Shown here one piece after another: positions 41,931 through 49,851 of a DNA stretch of 64,000 nt; the stretch's first letter is position 1; each line of letters starts with the position of its first letter. The notes under the pieces were generated by a model that searched no databases, was not told the origin of the DNA, and saw nothing but the letters and a program-made list of their open reading frames with translations. The stretch is taken from contig CAJUSP010000015.1 of NCBI GenBank assembly GCA_910589165.1, positions 13,810 to 77,809 of the forward strand. The letters are read 5' to 3'. This DNA comes from an uncultured Adlercreutzia sp. GTDB lineage: Bacteria; Actinomycetota; Coriobacteriia; Coriobacteriales; Eggerthellaceae. A program made the translations under genes and the position numbers.

Positions 41931-42116
41931 ATGTGCGAGTACTGCGAAAGCGGTCAACCTATAGCCGAAGAGGAAGAGAACAGCATCTGCATCAGCCGTT
42001 TCGGCGACCTGTTCCTTATTTTCCGCGGCGATCAGTTGCACTTGTGGAGCGTGCCGATCAACTACTGCCCCATGTGCAGTCGCCCGATTCAGGAACAGGA
42101 GATACCCCGTGTCTAA
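41931..42116 (+). CDS. Small zinc-ribbon protein
   Basis: 61 residues with CEYCESG at the N-terminus and CPMCSRPI near the C-terminus, a classic two-CxxC zinc ribbon. ATG is 2 bp after the preceding stop, with agggaggcg upstream. It overlaps the next start by 8 bp. Confidence 0.7.
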   Translation: MCEYCESGQPIAEEEENSICISRFGDLFLIFRGDQLHLWSVPINYCPMCSRPIQEQEIPRV

Positions 42117-42462
42117 ACTCTTAATCATCGGCCCTGAGACAGGGGCCGAGAACTACAGCAGACTGGCGATCGAGCAGGCATGCTCGCGGCTCATCGAGGC
42201 CGGATACGATGCCGACATTCCTTGTTTCTGCGCTGGCAAGCGCCTCAAAAACAAGGACGCGATGCTCATGAGCATCAACCTGATGACCCAGTATTCAATT
42301 GCCAAGACGCCGAGGGCCAAGCCGCAGCGAGCCTATAGCGGCGTCGCCCTGCTTGAGGGCCATGAAGACAGCCAGGACGCGCTCGTTGCATGGGTGGTCG
42401 CCAAGAATTGCGGAATCCCCTGCAAGACAGTGGCAGAGTGGATCGAGGAGGCAGCGAAATGA
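42109..42462 (+). CDS. DUF4406-like protein
   Basis: 117 residues starting at GTG. LLIIGPETGAENYSRLAIEQA, then LIEAGYDADIP, and VALLEGHEDSQDA fit the DUF4406/nucleoside-deoxyribosyltransferase-like Rossmann fold common in phages. CGIPCKTVAEWIE closes the domain as in that family. Substrate unknown. It overlaps both neighbours. Confidence 0.65.
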   Translation: MSKLLIIGPETGAENYSRLAIEQACSRLIEAGYDADIPCFCAGKRLKNKDAMLMSINLMTQYSIAKTPRAKPQRAYSGVALLEGHEDSQDALVAWVVAKNCGIPCKTVAEWIEEAAK

Positions 42463-42887
42463 GCGGCGAACACATCGGCGACTGTCGCGGCGGGGGCTAC
42501 GCCATGGTCGCCCAGAAGTGCATCAAGTGCCGGAGGTTCATACGGCCGGCTAACCGGAAGATAAAAATCGAAGACGCCAGATGGCTGCGCGAGCGAACCG
42601 GCGCGGGCATCCGCGAGTGCAAGGACGCGCTGCTCCTGTACGGGCTGCTGGGCAGGGCCGAGGAGTACCTGCAATGCGCCGGATACGCCATACTCGCCAA
42701 GTGCGGGAACTTCGAGCCCGCCGATGACGGCGAGACCTGGATGCGGCAGTGCACGTGCCGAAGGGTCGAGAGATCCGAGACGTGGCAGCCCTACCCCTTC
42801 GAGTACTGCTCGGAGTGCGGCGCGTATCTCGGGGATTCCAACATCGGGGACCACTGCCCGAAATGCGAGGCGGAGGTGGTGGGCTGA
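42459..42887 (+). CDS. Phage protein with EF-Ts-like UBA/TS-N motif between cysteine clusters
   Basis: 142 residues. The centre (about residues 35-75) reads ARWLRERTGAGIRECKDALL and continues to YLQCAGYAILAK. This matches the N-terminal UBA-like domain of elongation factor Ts, where the same LRERTGAG...CKxAL core contacts EF-Tu. Flanks carry CIKCRRF and, at the C-terminus, CSECGAYL ... CPKCEAE zinc-ribbon pairs. The EF-Ts exchange domains are absent. Possible EF-Tu or ubiquitin-like-fold binder; function unknown. Start ATG overlaps the previous stop. Confidence 0.7.
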   Translation: MSGEHIGDCRGGGYAMVAQKCIKCRRFIRPANRKIKIEDARWLRERTGAGIRECKDALLLYGLLGRAEEYLQCAGYAILAKCGNFEPADDGETWMRQCTCRRVERSETWQPYPFEYCSECGAYLGDSNIGDHCPKCEAEVVG

Positions 42888-43093
42888 TGGGCGCGGAGTC
42901 CGTGTTCGCCATATTCGGAGCGGTGTGCGCCGTCCTTATATCGGCCGGCATATGCGCCGATCTCGTGTCGTACGCGCACACCATGTGGGGTCGGTACTCC
43001 GCAAGGCGCTGGTATCGCAGGGGGCGCAGAGACGAGAGAGACGGAGCTGCGGATTTCTTTGCCGGCCAGGAAAAGCCGACGTGGAGGTGGTGA
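42887..43093 (+). CDS. Small membrane protein with basic tail
   Basis: 68 residues. An N-terminal hydrophobic helix (VFAIFGAVCAVLISAGICADLV) is followed by an Arg-rich cytoplasmic segment (RYSARRWYRRGRRDERD). The ATG overlaps the previous TGA. No family recognised. Confidence 0.55.
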   Translation: MGAESVFAIFGAVCAVLISAGICADLVSYAHTMWGRYSARRWYRRGRRDERDGAADFFAGQEKPTWRW

Positions 43094-43095
43094 CC

Positions 43096-43185
43096 ATGCT
43101 GGCTGAGGGAATCCTGGCGGCCTTGGTGCTGTCCGGGCTGCTGTTCGCCATCGTGTGCCTGCGGGAGTACGGGAGGTGGTCTTGA
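43096..43185 (+). CDS. 29-residue single-helix membrane peptide
   Basis: MLAEGILAALVLSGLLFAIV then CLREYGRWS: almost the whole peptide is one transmembrane helix with a basic end. ggaggtgg lies 5 bp upstream, and its stop overlaps the next ATG. Small size limits confidence, but the spacing and ribosome site support translation. Confidence 0.5.
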   Translation: MLAEGILAALVLSGLLFAIVCLREYGRWS

Positions 43186-43400
43186 TGCCCCGCGCTGTGA
43201 TAGTGGACGGGCGCAGGTACCCCACGCTGACGGCCGCGGCCTACAGCATGGGGCTGTCGCGCTCGGCGCTCTGCCATATGCTGGTGGAGCGGCGGCCGGC
43301 GATCCGGGGCCACCGCGTCAGGTACGAGGACGAGGCCCCTCCGACGGGCCGCTGCCCGCATTGCGGGGCGGCCCTGGGGCTCGGGAGGAGGGACGGATGA
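43185..43400 (+). CDS. Small HTH/zinc-ribbon protein
   Basis: 71 residues: YPTLTAAAYSMGLSRSALCHML looks like a helix-turn-helix, followed by GRCPHCGAALG, half of a zinc ribbon. It overlaps neighbours on both sides. Possibly a small regulator. Confidence 0.55.
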   Translation: MPRAVIVDGRRYPTLTAAAYSMGLSRSALCHMLVERRPAIRGHRVRYEDEAPPTGRCPHCGAALGLGRRDG

Positions 43401-43792
43401 CGCCGGAGGAGTTCGACGCCCGTATAGATTGGGCTCGGGAGCACGGGCGCGGGGAGACCGCGCTCGACCGCATGATGGCCGAGGCGGCCGCCCTGGCGTA
43501 CCGGGAGGACCCGCACGCGGCGGCGACGCTGTCCTGGAACCATCCCGTCAAGAGACTCACCGCCAGGGGGGCGCTCGACAGGTGGAAGGCCGTGGCCACG
43601 GGTCAGATGCGCGAGGCGTCGCGGCTGTACGCCTCGCGCACGTGCGGAGAGTGCGCCCATGCCGTTCCGGCGGTGTTCTGCCCCCTGACGCACCGCATGA
43701 TGCTGGCGGAGGCGCACGGCGACCCCGGCGACTACTGGTGCGAGGCAAGCGAGGAAGCAGAGAGGAGGAGCGTATATGGCGGACGCCGATGA
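43397..43792 (+). CDS. Phage protein with C-terminal cysteine motif, unknown function
   Basis: 131 residues; helical N-terminus (FDARIDWAREHGRGETALDRMMAEAAALAY) and a C-terminal set CGECAHAVP ... CPLTHRM ... YWCEA that could bind zinc. It overlaps the primase gene by 17 bp. No family recognised. Confidence 0.55.
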   Translation: MTPEEFDARIDWAREHGRGETALDRMMAEAAALAYREDPHAAATLSWNHPVKRLTARGALDRWKAVATGQMREASRLYASRTCGECAHAVPAVFCPLTHRMMLAEAHGDPGDYWCEASEEAERRSVYGGRR

Positions 43793-46178
43793 GCTGCTGG
43801 CAGCGCTGGAGTCGATCGACCCGGCGTCGCTGGCCTACCAGGAGTTCGTGGAGATCGGGATGGCCCTCAAGCACGAGGGCCTGCCCTTCGAGGCATGGGA
43901 CTCGTGGGCGGCGCGGGACGCGGCCCGCTACAAGGGCACCCTGCGCCGCAAGTGGGACGGGTTCGGCGACGGCAACGCCGCCAGCCCCGTGACCGCCGGC
44001 ACGCTCGTGCAGTACGCCCGCGACCGCGGCTGGGAGCCCGCCGGCGCCGGCCTCGGCGAGGCGCTGTCGTGGGACAGCGACGTGTGGGACGCGCGCCCGA
44101 GGGCCGCCGCCGAGAAGCCCCGCGTGGTGGATCCCACGTGGGTGGAGTCGGCCGAGGTCGAGGAGCCCGGCGAGGGCTGGGAGGGCTGGCGCGACCTGGC
44201 CGCCTACCTGGAGGCCGTCTTCGAGCCCGGCGAGACCGTGGGCTACGTGATCGAGGCCTGGGACAAGGAGGGCCGCTGGGTCCCCTCCGGAAAGGGGCCC
44301 CACGAGCGCACCGCCGGCGAGATGCTGGAGAGGCTGGAGCGGTACCAGGGCGACCTGGCGAGCGCGATCGGGCAGCCCAACCCCGAGGCGGGCGCGTGGA
44401 TCCGCTTCAACCCGCTCGACGGCGAGGGCGTGCGCAACGACAACGTGACCGAGTTCCGCCACGCGCTGGTGGAGTCCGACTCGGTGCCGGTCGGGCGCCA
44501 GGTGGCCATCATACGCGAGCTGCAGCTGCCCGTGACGGCGCTCGTCAGCTCCGGCGGCAAGAGCGCCCACGCGATCGTGCGCGTGGATGCGAGGAACTAC
44601 GACGAGTACCGCCAGCGCGTGGACGAGCTGTACCGCATCTGCCGCGAGAACGGCCTGCCGGTGGACACCCAGAACAAGAACCCCAGCCGCCTCTCGCGGA
44701 TGCCGGGCGTCGAGCGCGGCGGCCGCAAGCAGTGGCTCATGGGGTTGCACATGGGGCGCGAGTCGTGGGCAGACTGGCGCGAGTGGTACGACGACCAGAC
44801 CGACGACCTGCCGGAGCCGGAGAGCCTGGCGGACGTGTGGGACGGGCTGCCGGAGCTCTCGCCGCCGCTCATCGAGGGCGTGCTGCGCCAGGGGCACAAG
44901 ATGCTGCTGGCCGGGCCGTCGAAGGCGGGCAAGTCCTACGCGCTCATCGAGCTGTGCGTGGCGGTGGCCGAGGGCGTCCCGTGGCTCGGCTTCGACGTGG
45001 CCGCCCGGGGGCGGGTGCTCTACGTCAACCTGGAGCTGGACCGCGCGAGCTGCCTGCACCGCTTCCGCGACGTGTACGGCGCCATGGGCTGCGAGCCGGC
45101 GCACGTGGCCGACATCGACGTGTGGAACCTGCGCGGCAAGTCCAAGCCCATGGACGAGCTGGCGCCGGCGCTCATCCGCCGCGCGCTGAAGACGCGCCCG
45201 ATCTGCGTGGTGATCGACCCCATCTACAAGGTCATCACCGGCGACGAGAACTCGGCCGACCAGATGGCCGCGTTCTGCAACCAGTTCGACAAGGTGGCCG
45301 ACGCGCTGGGCTGCGCGGTGGTGTACTGCCACCACCACAGCAAGGGCCTGCAGGGCGGCAAGCGCTCGATGGACCGCGCCAGCGGCTCGGGCGTGTTCGC
45401 CCGCGACCCGGACGCCCTGCTGGACATGATCGAGCTGCACCTCACCGAGGGCGCGGCGCAGAGGGCCGAGTGGGACGCGGTGCGCGACAGCTGCGCGGCG
45501 TTCCTGGACGCGGAGCCGCGGCTGGCCGGCTGGCGCGAGCTGGTGGACGACGACGACCAGACGCACGGCGAGGGCATGCTGCGGGCCTCCCGCGAGCTGT
45601 GCCGCCAGCTCGGCCTGGAGGACGCGCTGCTGCGGGCCGAGGGCGAGGCGAGGCGGCGGGCTCGGGCCATGACCGCCTGGCGCGTGGAGGGCACCCTGCG
45701 CGAGTTCCCGCGCTTCGAGCCGGTGAACCTGTGGTTCCGCCACCCGGCGCACGTCCGCGACGAGAGCGGCATCCTGGGCGATCTGTTCGCCGAGGGCGAC
45801 GACAGCCCCGAGGCCGTGGCGGCGGGCAAGAAGGGGAAGCGGTTCGGCGGCAAGGAGGGAAGGCAGAGGGGGGCCGAGGCGGCCAAGGGGGCGGCCGAGG
45901 AGCGGCAGCGCGAGCGCGTGGCCGCCATGCGCGAGGCCATCGACCAGTGCAACCGGGAGGGCGCGAAGCCGACCCGCGAGCGCGTGGCCGATAAGGTGGA
46001 AGCCATCCTCGGCGAGGAGCTGCCGTCCTCGGGCCTGAAGAACTGGACGCGGAACGCCGCGAAGTGGTCGCCTATCCGGTCGAGAGAGGACGAGGACGGC
46101 GCGTGGGTGCTGTACGACACCGAGCTGGAGGCCGCGATAGGCGGATGGGACGACGGGGGTGCAAACACTAACGAGTGA
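43776..46178 (+). CDS. Phage primase-associated RepA-like helicase
   Basis: An 800-residue replication protein; ATG with agaggagg upstream. An N-terminal PriCT_2-type module (LLAALESIDPASLAYQEFVEIGMAL ... RKWDGFGDGN) covers about residues 5-75. A central domain of about 300 residues follows. A RecA-fold RepA/DnaB-like ATPase then begins near residue 375: Walker A MLLAGPSKAGKSYAL, RVLYVNLELDRAS, Walker B CVVIDPIYKVI, then VVYCHHHSKGLQGG. A C-terminal basic and winged segment follows. It probably primes or unwinds at the origin-like repeats directly downstream. Confidence 0.85.
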   Translation: MADADELLAALESIDPASLAYQEFVEIGMALKHEGLPFEAWDSWAARDAARYKGTLRRKWDGFGDGNAASPVTAGTLVQYARDRGWEPAGAGLGEALSWDSDVWDARPRAAAEKPRVVDPTWVESAEVEEPGEGWEGWRDLAAYLEAVFEPGETVGYVIEAWDKEGRWVPSGKGPHERTAGEMLERLERYQGDLASAIGQPNPEAGAWIRFNPLDGEGVRNDNVTEFRHALVESDSVPVGRQVAIIRELQLPVTALVSSGGKSAHAIVRVDARNYDEYRQRVDELYRICRENGLPVDTQNKNPSRLSRMPGVERGGRKQWLMGLHMGRESWADWREWYDDQTDDLPEPESLADVWDGLPELSPPLIEGVLRQGHKMLLAGPSKAGKSYALIELCVAVAEGVPWLGFDVAARGRVLYVNLELDRASCLHRFRDVYGAMGCEPAHVADIDVWNLRGKSKPMDELAPALIRRALKTRPICVVIDPIYKVITGDENSADQMAAFCNQFDKVADALGCAVVYCHHHSKGLQGGKRSMDRASGSGVFARDPDALLDMIELHLTEGAAQRAEWDAVRDSCAAFLDAEPRLAGWRELVDDDDQTHGEGMLRASRELCRQLGLEDALLRAEGEARRRARAMTAWRVEGTLREFPRFEPVNLWFRHPAHVRDESGILGDLFAEGDDSPEAVAAGKKGKRFGGKEGRQRGAEAAKGAAEERQRERVAAMREAIDQCNREGAKPTRERVADKVEAILGEELPSSGLKNWTRNAAKWSPIRSREDEDGAWVLYDTELEAAIGGWDDGGANTNE

Positions 46179-46460
46179 CCGCTGCACCCCGCACAGCTTG
46201 CACCCCTGCAAATCCTATAGGGTGCAAAGCTGGCGGATAGACTGTACAGGGGTGGGTGCAAGGGGGGGTGAAACACCATCCCCCTAAAGGGGGATGTGGG
46301 TTGGCTTTACACCCTACCCCCATCGGGGGTGCAGTGCCAAGCACGGTGGGCGCCAAGGGCGCGCCCACCTTTGCGCGCTGAGGCTGGCAAGCTTGCACCG
46401 CACCCCGTCCGGGGGTCCACGGCCCCTTGAGCAGAGGAGAAAATTAATCGTATTTGAGTG
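46158..46460 (+). other. Iteron-like region, candidate phage replication origin
   Basis: About 300 bp without a gene. The 7-mer ggtgcaa occurs at 46158-46164, 46221-46227 and 46255-46261; its complement ttgcacc at 46198-46204 and 46393-46399; near-copies at 46183, 46328 and 46455. Two strong hairpins (46277-46296 catccccct/agggggatg; 46345-46369 ggtgggcgc/gcgcccacc) lack T runs. An AT-rich patch (gaaaattaatcgtattt) precedes the next gene. Repeats plus an AT-rich segment next to the primase/helicase gene suggest an origin. Confidence 0.5.
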
Positions 46461-46483
46461 CAACATAGAAAGGACGGTCTGCT

Positions 46484-46813
46484 ATGTCGAAGTCGAGCGA
46501 GAAGAGGAGGGCGCGCGAGGCCGAGTCCCTCGCGGCCAAGTACCCCGGCGCGGTGGTCGCGGACAGGGCGGCGCTGAAGATGCTGCTGTGCGCCTTCGTC
46601 GACGCCATGGAGGAGGGCACCGAGGACTACGTCCGGTTCTGCGACGTGGCCATGACGCTCGTGGGAGTGCAGCGTCCGGGGGGCGGCATGTCGGAGAGGT
46701 TCGCGCAGTCGCCCTACTGGACGGGCGCGGGCACCGCCTCCGACCCGCTGCGGGCGAGCGAGCACGCGAGGCTGGCGCTCGAGGTCATGGGAGTGCGCCA
46801 TGCCCTACGCTAG
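46484..46813 (+). CDS. Phage protein, unknown function
   Basis: 109 residues; ATG with gaaagga upstream. Basic N-terminus (KSSEKRRAREAESLAAKYPG) and a helical body. It contains many AGG arginine codons. Overlaps the following regulator gene by 14 bp. No family recognised. Confidence 0.55.
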   Translation: MSKSSEKRRAREAESLAAKYPGAVVADRAALKMLLCAFVDAMEEGTEDYVRFCDVAMTLVGVQRPGGGMSERFAQSPYWTGAGTASDPLRASEHARLALEVMGVRHALR

Positions 46814-47294
46814 CCCCGAGGGCCACGGGCCCCTCGGCATGGCGGAGGCGGCGAGGCTCTACGTGGAGCACGTGAGGGGGCTCAGGCTGCGCGAGATCGA
46901 GGCGGCCGCCGAGGTGGAGGACGCCCGGGGCGCGTCGGTCAGGTGCCAGCGCTACGCCCAGGGCACCTCGGGCGGCGGCCCGGCCCACGGCGACGACGCG
47001 GTGTTCTCGCTCGTGGAGGAGGCCGGTGAGAGGCTGCGGGAGTGGGAGGCGGCGGCTGCCGAGCTGGCGGGCGAGCGCCGCGAGTTCGAGGAGTCGGTGG
47101 CGCGGCTGGCCGACCCCAGGCACCGGCACCTGCTGAAGAGGCGGGCCCAGGGCGCGACGTGGCGCGAGATCGGCGGGGAGCTGCACTACTCGAAGAGGCA
47201 GACGCTGAGGCTGGCCGACTCCTCCCACGTGGCCCTGTGGTGCGAGATGCCGGAGCCGTGGCGGAGGAAGGCCTTCCCTGACGCCGAGCAATGA
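46800..47294 (+). CDS. ArpU/RinA-like late transcription regulator
   Basis: 164 residues. The C-terminal part LLKRRAQGATWREIGGELHYSKRQTLRL is a sigma-70 region-4-like helix-turn-helix as in RinA/ArpU regulators that switch on packaging and structural genes. The position directly upstream of HNH and terminase supports this. Confidence 0.75.
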   Translation: MPYASPEGHGPLGMAEAARLYVEHVRGLRLREIEAAAEVEDARGASVRCQRYAQGTSGGGPAHGDDAVFSLVEEAGERLREWEAAAAELAGERREFEESVARLADPRHRHLLKRRAQGATWREIGGELHYSKRQTLRLADSSHVALWCEMPEPWRRKAFPDAEQ

Positions 47295-47390
47295 TGGCAC
47301 CAAATGTCACCTCGAAGCCTGCTATTCTGTATCGGGGTTTCCCCGCAAGGGGAGGGCGGAAAGACGAGCCGCCCCCCGGTTCTCCTCTCT

Positions 47391-47424
47391 CGACGGGCCG
47401 TCCAACTGCTTGGGCGGCCCGTCG
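47391..47424 (+). terminator. Strong hairpin after the late regulator
   Basis: Perfect 10-bp arms cgacgggccg and cggcccgtcg with a 14-nt loop. No T run follows, so it may be a factor-dependent terminator, a processing site or part of the packaging region. No gene is seen at 47295-47443. Confidence 0.5.
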
Positions 47425-47443
47425 GCGTTCCCGAGGGAAAGGG

Positions 47444-47668
47444 ATGGCCATGGCCAGCATCGAGTACATCGCGGCGTCCGCAATCGCCGCGTTCCGCGAC
47501 ACGGGATCGGCGATGGCCCGCGCCATGCTGGTCGCCCTGGGCATCCGCCCGGCCGACGTGGCCCGGGAGAGGGGGCCGCGAGTCGGCGAGGTTGTGAGTG
47601 CGTCGCGCTACGCCGAGCTGATGGAGTGCTTCGAGAATGCGGAAAGTCCCATGGACGGGCGCGCGTGA
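47444..47668 (+). CDS. Small phage protein upstream of HNH, unknown function
   Basis: 74 residues from ATG 47444 (gagggaaa upstream; ATG 47450 possible). Helical and Ala-rich, with MLVALGIRPADVARERG in the middle. Its stop overlaps the HNH start. Confidence 0.45.
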   Translation: MAMASIEYIAASAIAAFRDTGSAMARAMLVALGIRPADVARERGPRVGEVVSASRYAELMECFENAESPMDGRA

Positions 47669-47988
47669 CGCGCAGGGGCTCGAACCCCAGGCGCGCGAAC
47701 GGCAGCCGCAGGGACAAGCTGAGGGCGCGCCTCCGGGCCGAGGGCAGGCCGTGCCACATCTGCGGCATGCCCATCGACTACGCCCTGCCGCCCGGCCACC
47801 CGATGAGCTTCGAGGTGGACGAGCTGGTGCCCGTGAGGCACGACGGCGACCCGCTGGACTACGGCAACGTCGACGCCGCCCACCGGTACTGCAACCGCCA
47901 GCGCGCCGTGATCGAGATGCGCGACGAGAGGAGGGGGCGGGCCCCGTCGCCGAGAAGGGGGCTCTTCCCCCCATCGGGCGACCTCTGA
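47665..47988 (+). CDS. HNH endonuclease
   Basis: 107 residues starting at GTG 47665. A basic N-terminus is followed by CHICGMPIDY, FEVDELVPVRHDGDPLDY and AAHRYCNRQR, the zinc-finger HNH fold. HNH proteins next to terminase are required for cos cleavage in HK97-like phages, and this location just ahead of the small terminase fits. Confidence 0.88.
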   Translation: MTRRGSNPRRANGSRRDKLRARLRAEGRPCHICGMPIDYALPPGHPMSFEVDELVPVRHDGDPLDYGNVDAAHRYCNRQRAVIEMRDERRGRAPSPRRGLFPPSGDL

Positions 47989-47996
47989 GGCCGCGC

Positions 47997-48079
47997 CCCG
48001 CGGGAGATCGGAGCGGTGCTCCCGCGGGAAGGCGGACGGACGGCCCCGGCACCCCAGGGGGGATCCCCTCCCCGGTGCC
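47997..48079. other. Hairpin-rich segment before terminase, candidate cos/pac region
   Basis: Perfect arms cccgcgggag (47997-48006) and ctcccgcggg (48019-48028), then ggcacc (48048-48053) and ggtgcc (48074-48079) enclosing a ggggatcccc-type inner palindrome. It lies between HNH and terS, the normal place for packaging recognition in HNH-type phages. No gene is present at 47989-48152. Confidence 0.4.
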
Positions 48080-48152
48080 TCGGAGACCACCACCACCGCC
48101 TAGGGCCGCACCCGCTCCACCGTTTTTTCCACAGATGGGAGGGAGGGCCGCC

Positions 48153-48401
48153 ATGGCCAAGAACCTGGCCGCAGCGGCCGCCTCAGGCTGCCGCAGGGAC
48201 ACTCTGGAGGCGCTGCGCGACGAGCTGGCGCGCACCATCCAGGCCACCGACTCTGGCCGCGACATCGCGGCGCTCTCCAAGCGCCTCATGGAGGTCATGG
48301 CCGAGCTCGACGCCCTGCCCGACGACGACGCAGCTGCCCAGACGGCGCTCTCGCGCCAGCGCCGGCGCGTCGGCGCGAGGAAGGCCGCCTCCGATGGCTA
48401 G
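48153..48401 (+). CDS. Probable terminase small subunit
   Basis: 82 residues; ATG with gggaggga upstream. Helical (DTLEALRDELARTIQATDSGRDIAALSKRLMEV) and basic at the C-terminus. The assignment rests on size and position: it overlaps the large terminase gene by 8 bp. Sequence alone is weak. Confidence 0.6.
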   Translation: MAKNLAAAAASGCRRDTLEALRDELARTIQATDSGRDIAALSKRLMEVMAELDALPDDDAAAQTALSRQRRRVGARKAASDG

Positions 48402-49851
48402 GACGGGGTGCCAGGAGCCGACGTTTCACACGGTCGGGTCGTGGGCCTACTCCGACGGCGCCGAGGCCGTGGCCATGTTCGGCGAGATGGGCGCCGAGTT
48501 CTCGGCCGCCCAGGTCTGGGAGCTGACGGTCTACCTCGCCCGCAACAGGTACGGCAAGTTCGCGGCGCGCACCATCGCGCTCTCGAAGCCCCGGCAGAAC
48601 GGCAAGTCCCACGCCGCGCGCTACTACGCGGTGTGGATGGCCGCCGTCGAGGGGCGCAGCGTGCTCTATACGGCCCACCACGGCGAGACCTCGCGCAAGA
48701 TGTTCAAGGCCATCTGCGCCATCGTCGAGCATCCGGACATGGCCGGCTTCCTCAAGCCGGGAAGCGCCGGCATCTACCGCTCGAAGGGCAGCGAGGGCAT
48801 CTACTTCGCCGACTGGGAGGACGGCGAGGGCCAGGTGCACCGGGGCGGCTTCATCGAGTTCGCCACGCGCACCAACGCCGGCGGGCGCGGCGGCACCTAC
48901 GACGTGATCATCGTGGACGAGGCCCAGGAGCTGACCGAGGAGCAGGCGGCGGCGCTCAAGCCGACCACCATCGCCTCGGAGTCGGGAGACCCCCAGGTGA
49001 TCTACCTCGGCACCCCGCCCAACGAGAAGTGCCCCGGCACCGTGTTCCGCGACCTGCACGACAGGGCGCACGCGGGCAAGGGCGGATCGGCCTGGTGGAT
49101 CGAGTGGGCCGCCTCCGAGGTCGGCGACCCGGCCGACCGCGACCGGTGGTACCGCTGCGTGCCGATGCTCGGCATCCTCATCGAGGAGGACGTGCTGGCC
49201 GACGCGGCCGACACCACGAGCCCCGACACCTTCGCCCGGGAGTACCTGGGCTGGTGGAGCGAGACCGCAGGCAGCGCCGCCGCCATAGGCCGCAGGGCCT
49301 GGGACGCCTGCGGCACCGCCGAGCGGGCCCCGTCGAAGGGCCGCACCTGGTACGCCGTGCGGTTCTCGCCCGACGGCATGTGGGCGGCGCTCGCGGCGTG
49401 CCGGCGCCGCAAGAAGGCCGCCCCCTTCGTGGAGGTGGTGGCCGCCAGGTCCTGCGAGCGCGGCCTGGGATGGCTGCGCCGGGCCGTCATGGCCCGCGTC
49501 GACCGCGCCGAGTCGGTGTGGATCGACGGCAAGGGCCGCTCGGACACGCTGCGCTCGCAGCTCCTGGACGAGGGGGCCGACCCGAGGAAGATACACGTGG
49601 CCAAGACCGCCGACGTGGTGGACGCGGCCTCGATGCTGCAGGAGGCCGTGGCCTCCGGGCAGATACGGCACGCGGGACAGCCGGGGCTCTCCGACTGCGC
49701 CGCGCGCTGCACCCGCCGCCAGATCGGCGGTGGCTGGGGCCTCGGCCCCGGCGACGACGGAACCGCGCCCGAGCCCATGGAGGCCGTGGCGCTGGCGCTG
49801 CTCGCGTCGAAGCGGGAGAAGCGCAAGAAGGGAAAGGGGCTGATCGGATGA
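48394..49851 (+). CDS. terL: Terminase large subunit
   Basis: A 485-residue DNA-packaging motor. ATPase Walker A is SKPRQNGKSHAARYY (about 66-80) and Walker B YDVIIVDEAQEL (about 169-180), followed by VIYLGTPPN (coupling motif). The nuclease half contains VWIDGKGRSD and VVDAASMLQEAV aspartates. It cuts concatemers and drives DNA into the prohead. Overlaps the portal gene by 4 bp. Confidence 0.94.
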   Translation: MARTGCQEPTFHTVGSWAYSDGAEAVAMFGEMGAEFSAAQVWELTVYLARNRYGKFAARTIALSKPRQNGKSHAARYYAVWMAAVEGRSVLYTAHHGETSRKMFKAICAIVEHPDMAGFLKPGSAGIYRSKGSEGIYFADWEDGEGQVHRGGFIEFATRTNAGGRGGTYDVIIVDEAQELTEEQAAALKPTTIASESGDPQVIYLGTPPNEKCPGTVFRDLHDRAHAGKGGSAWWIEWAASEVGDPADRDRWYRCVPMLGILIEEDVLADAADTTSPDTFAREYLGWWSETAGSAAAIGRRAWDACGTAERAPSKGRTWYAVRFSPDGMWAALAACRRRKKAAPFVEVVAARSCERGLGWLRRAVMARVDRAESVWIDGKGRSDTLRSQLLDEGADPRKIHVAKTADVVDAASMLQEAVASGQIRHAGQPGLSDCAARCTRRQIGGGWGLGPGDDGTAPEPMEAVALALLASKREKRKKGKGLIG

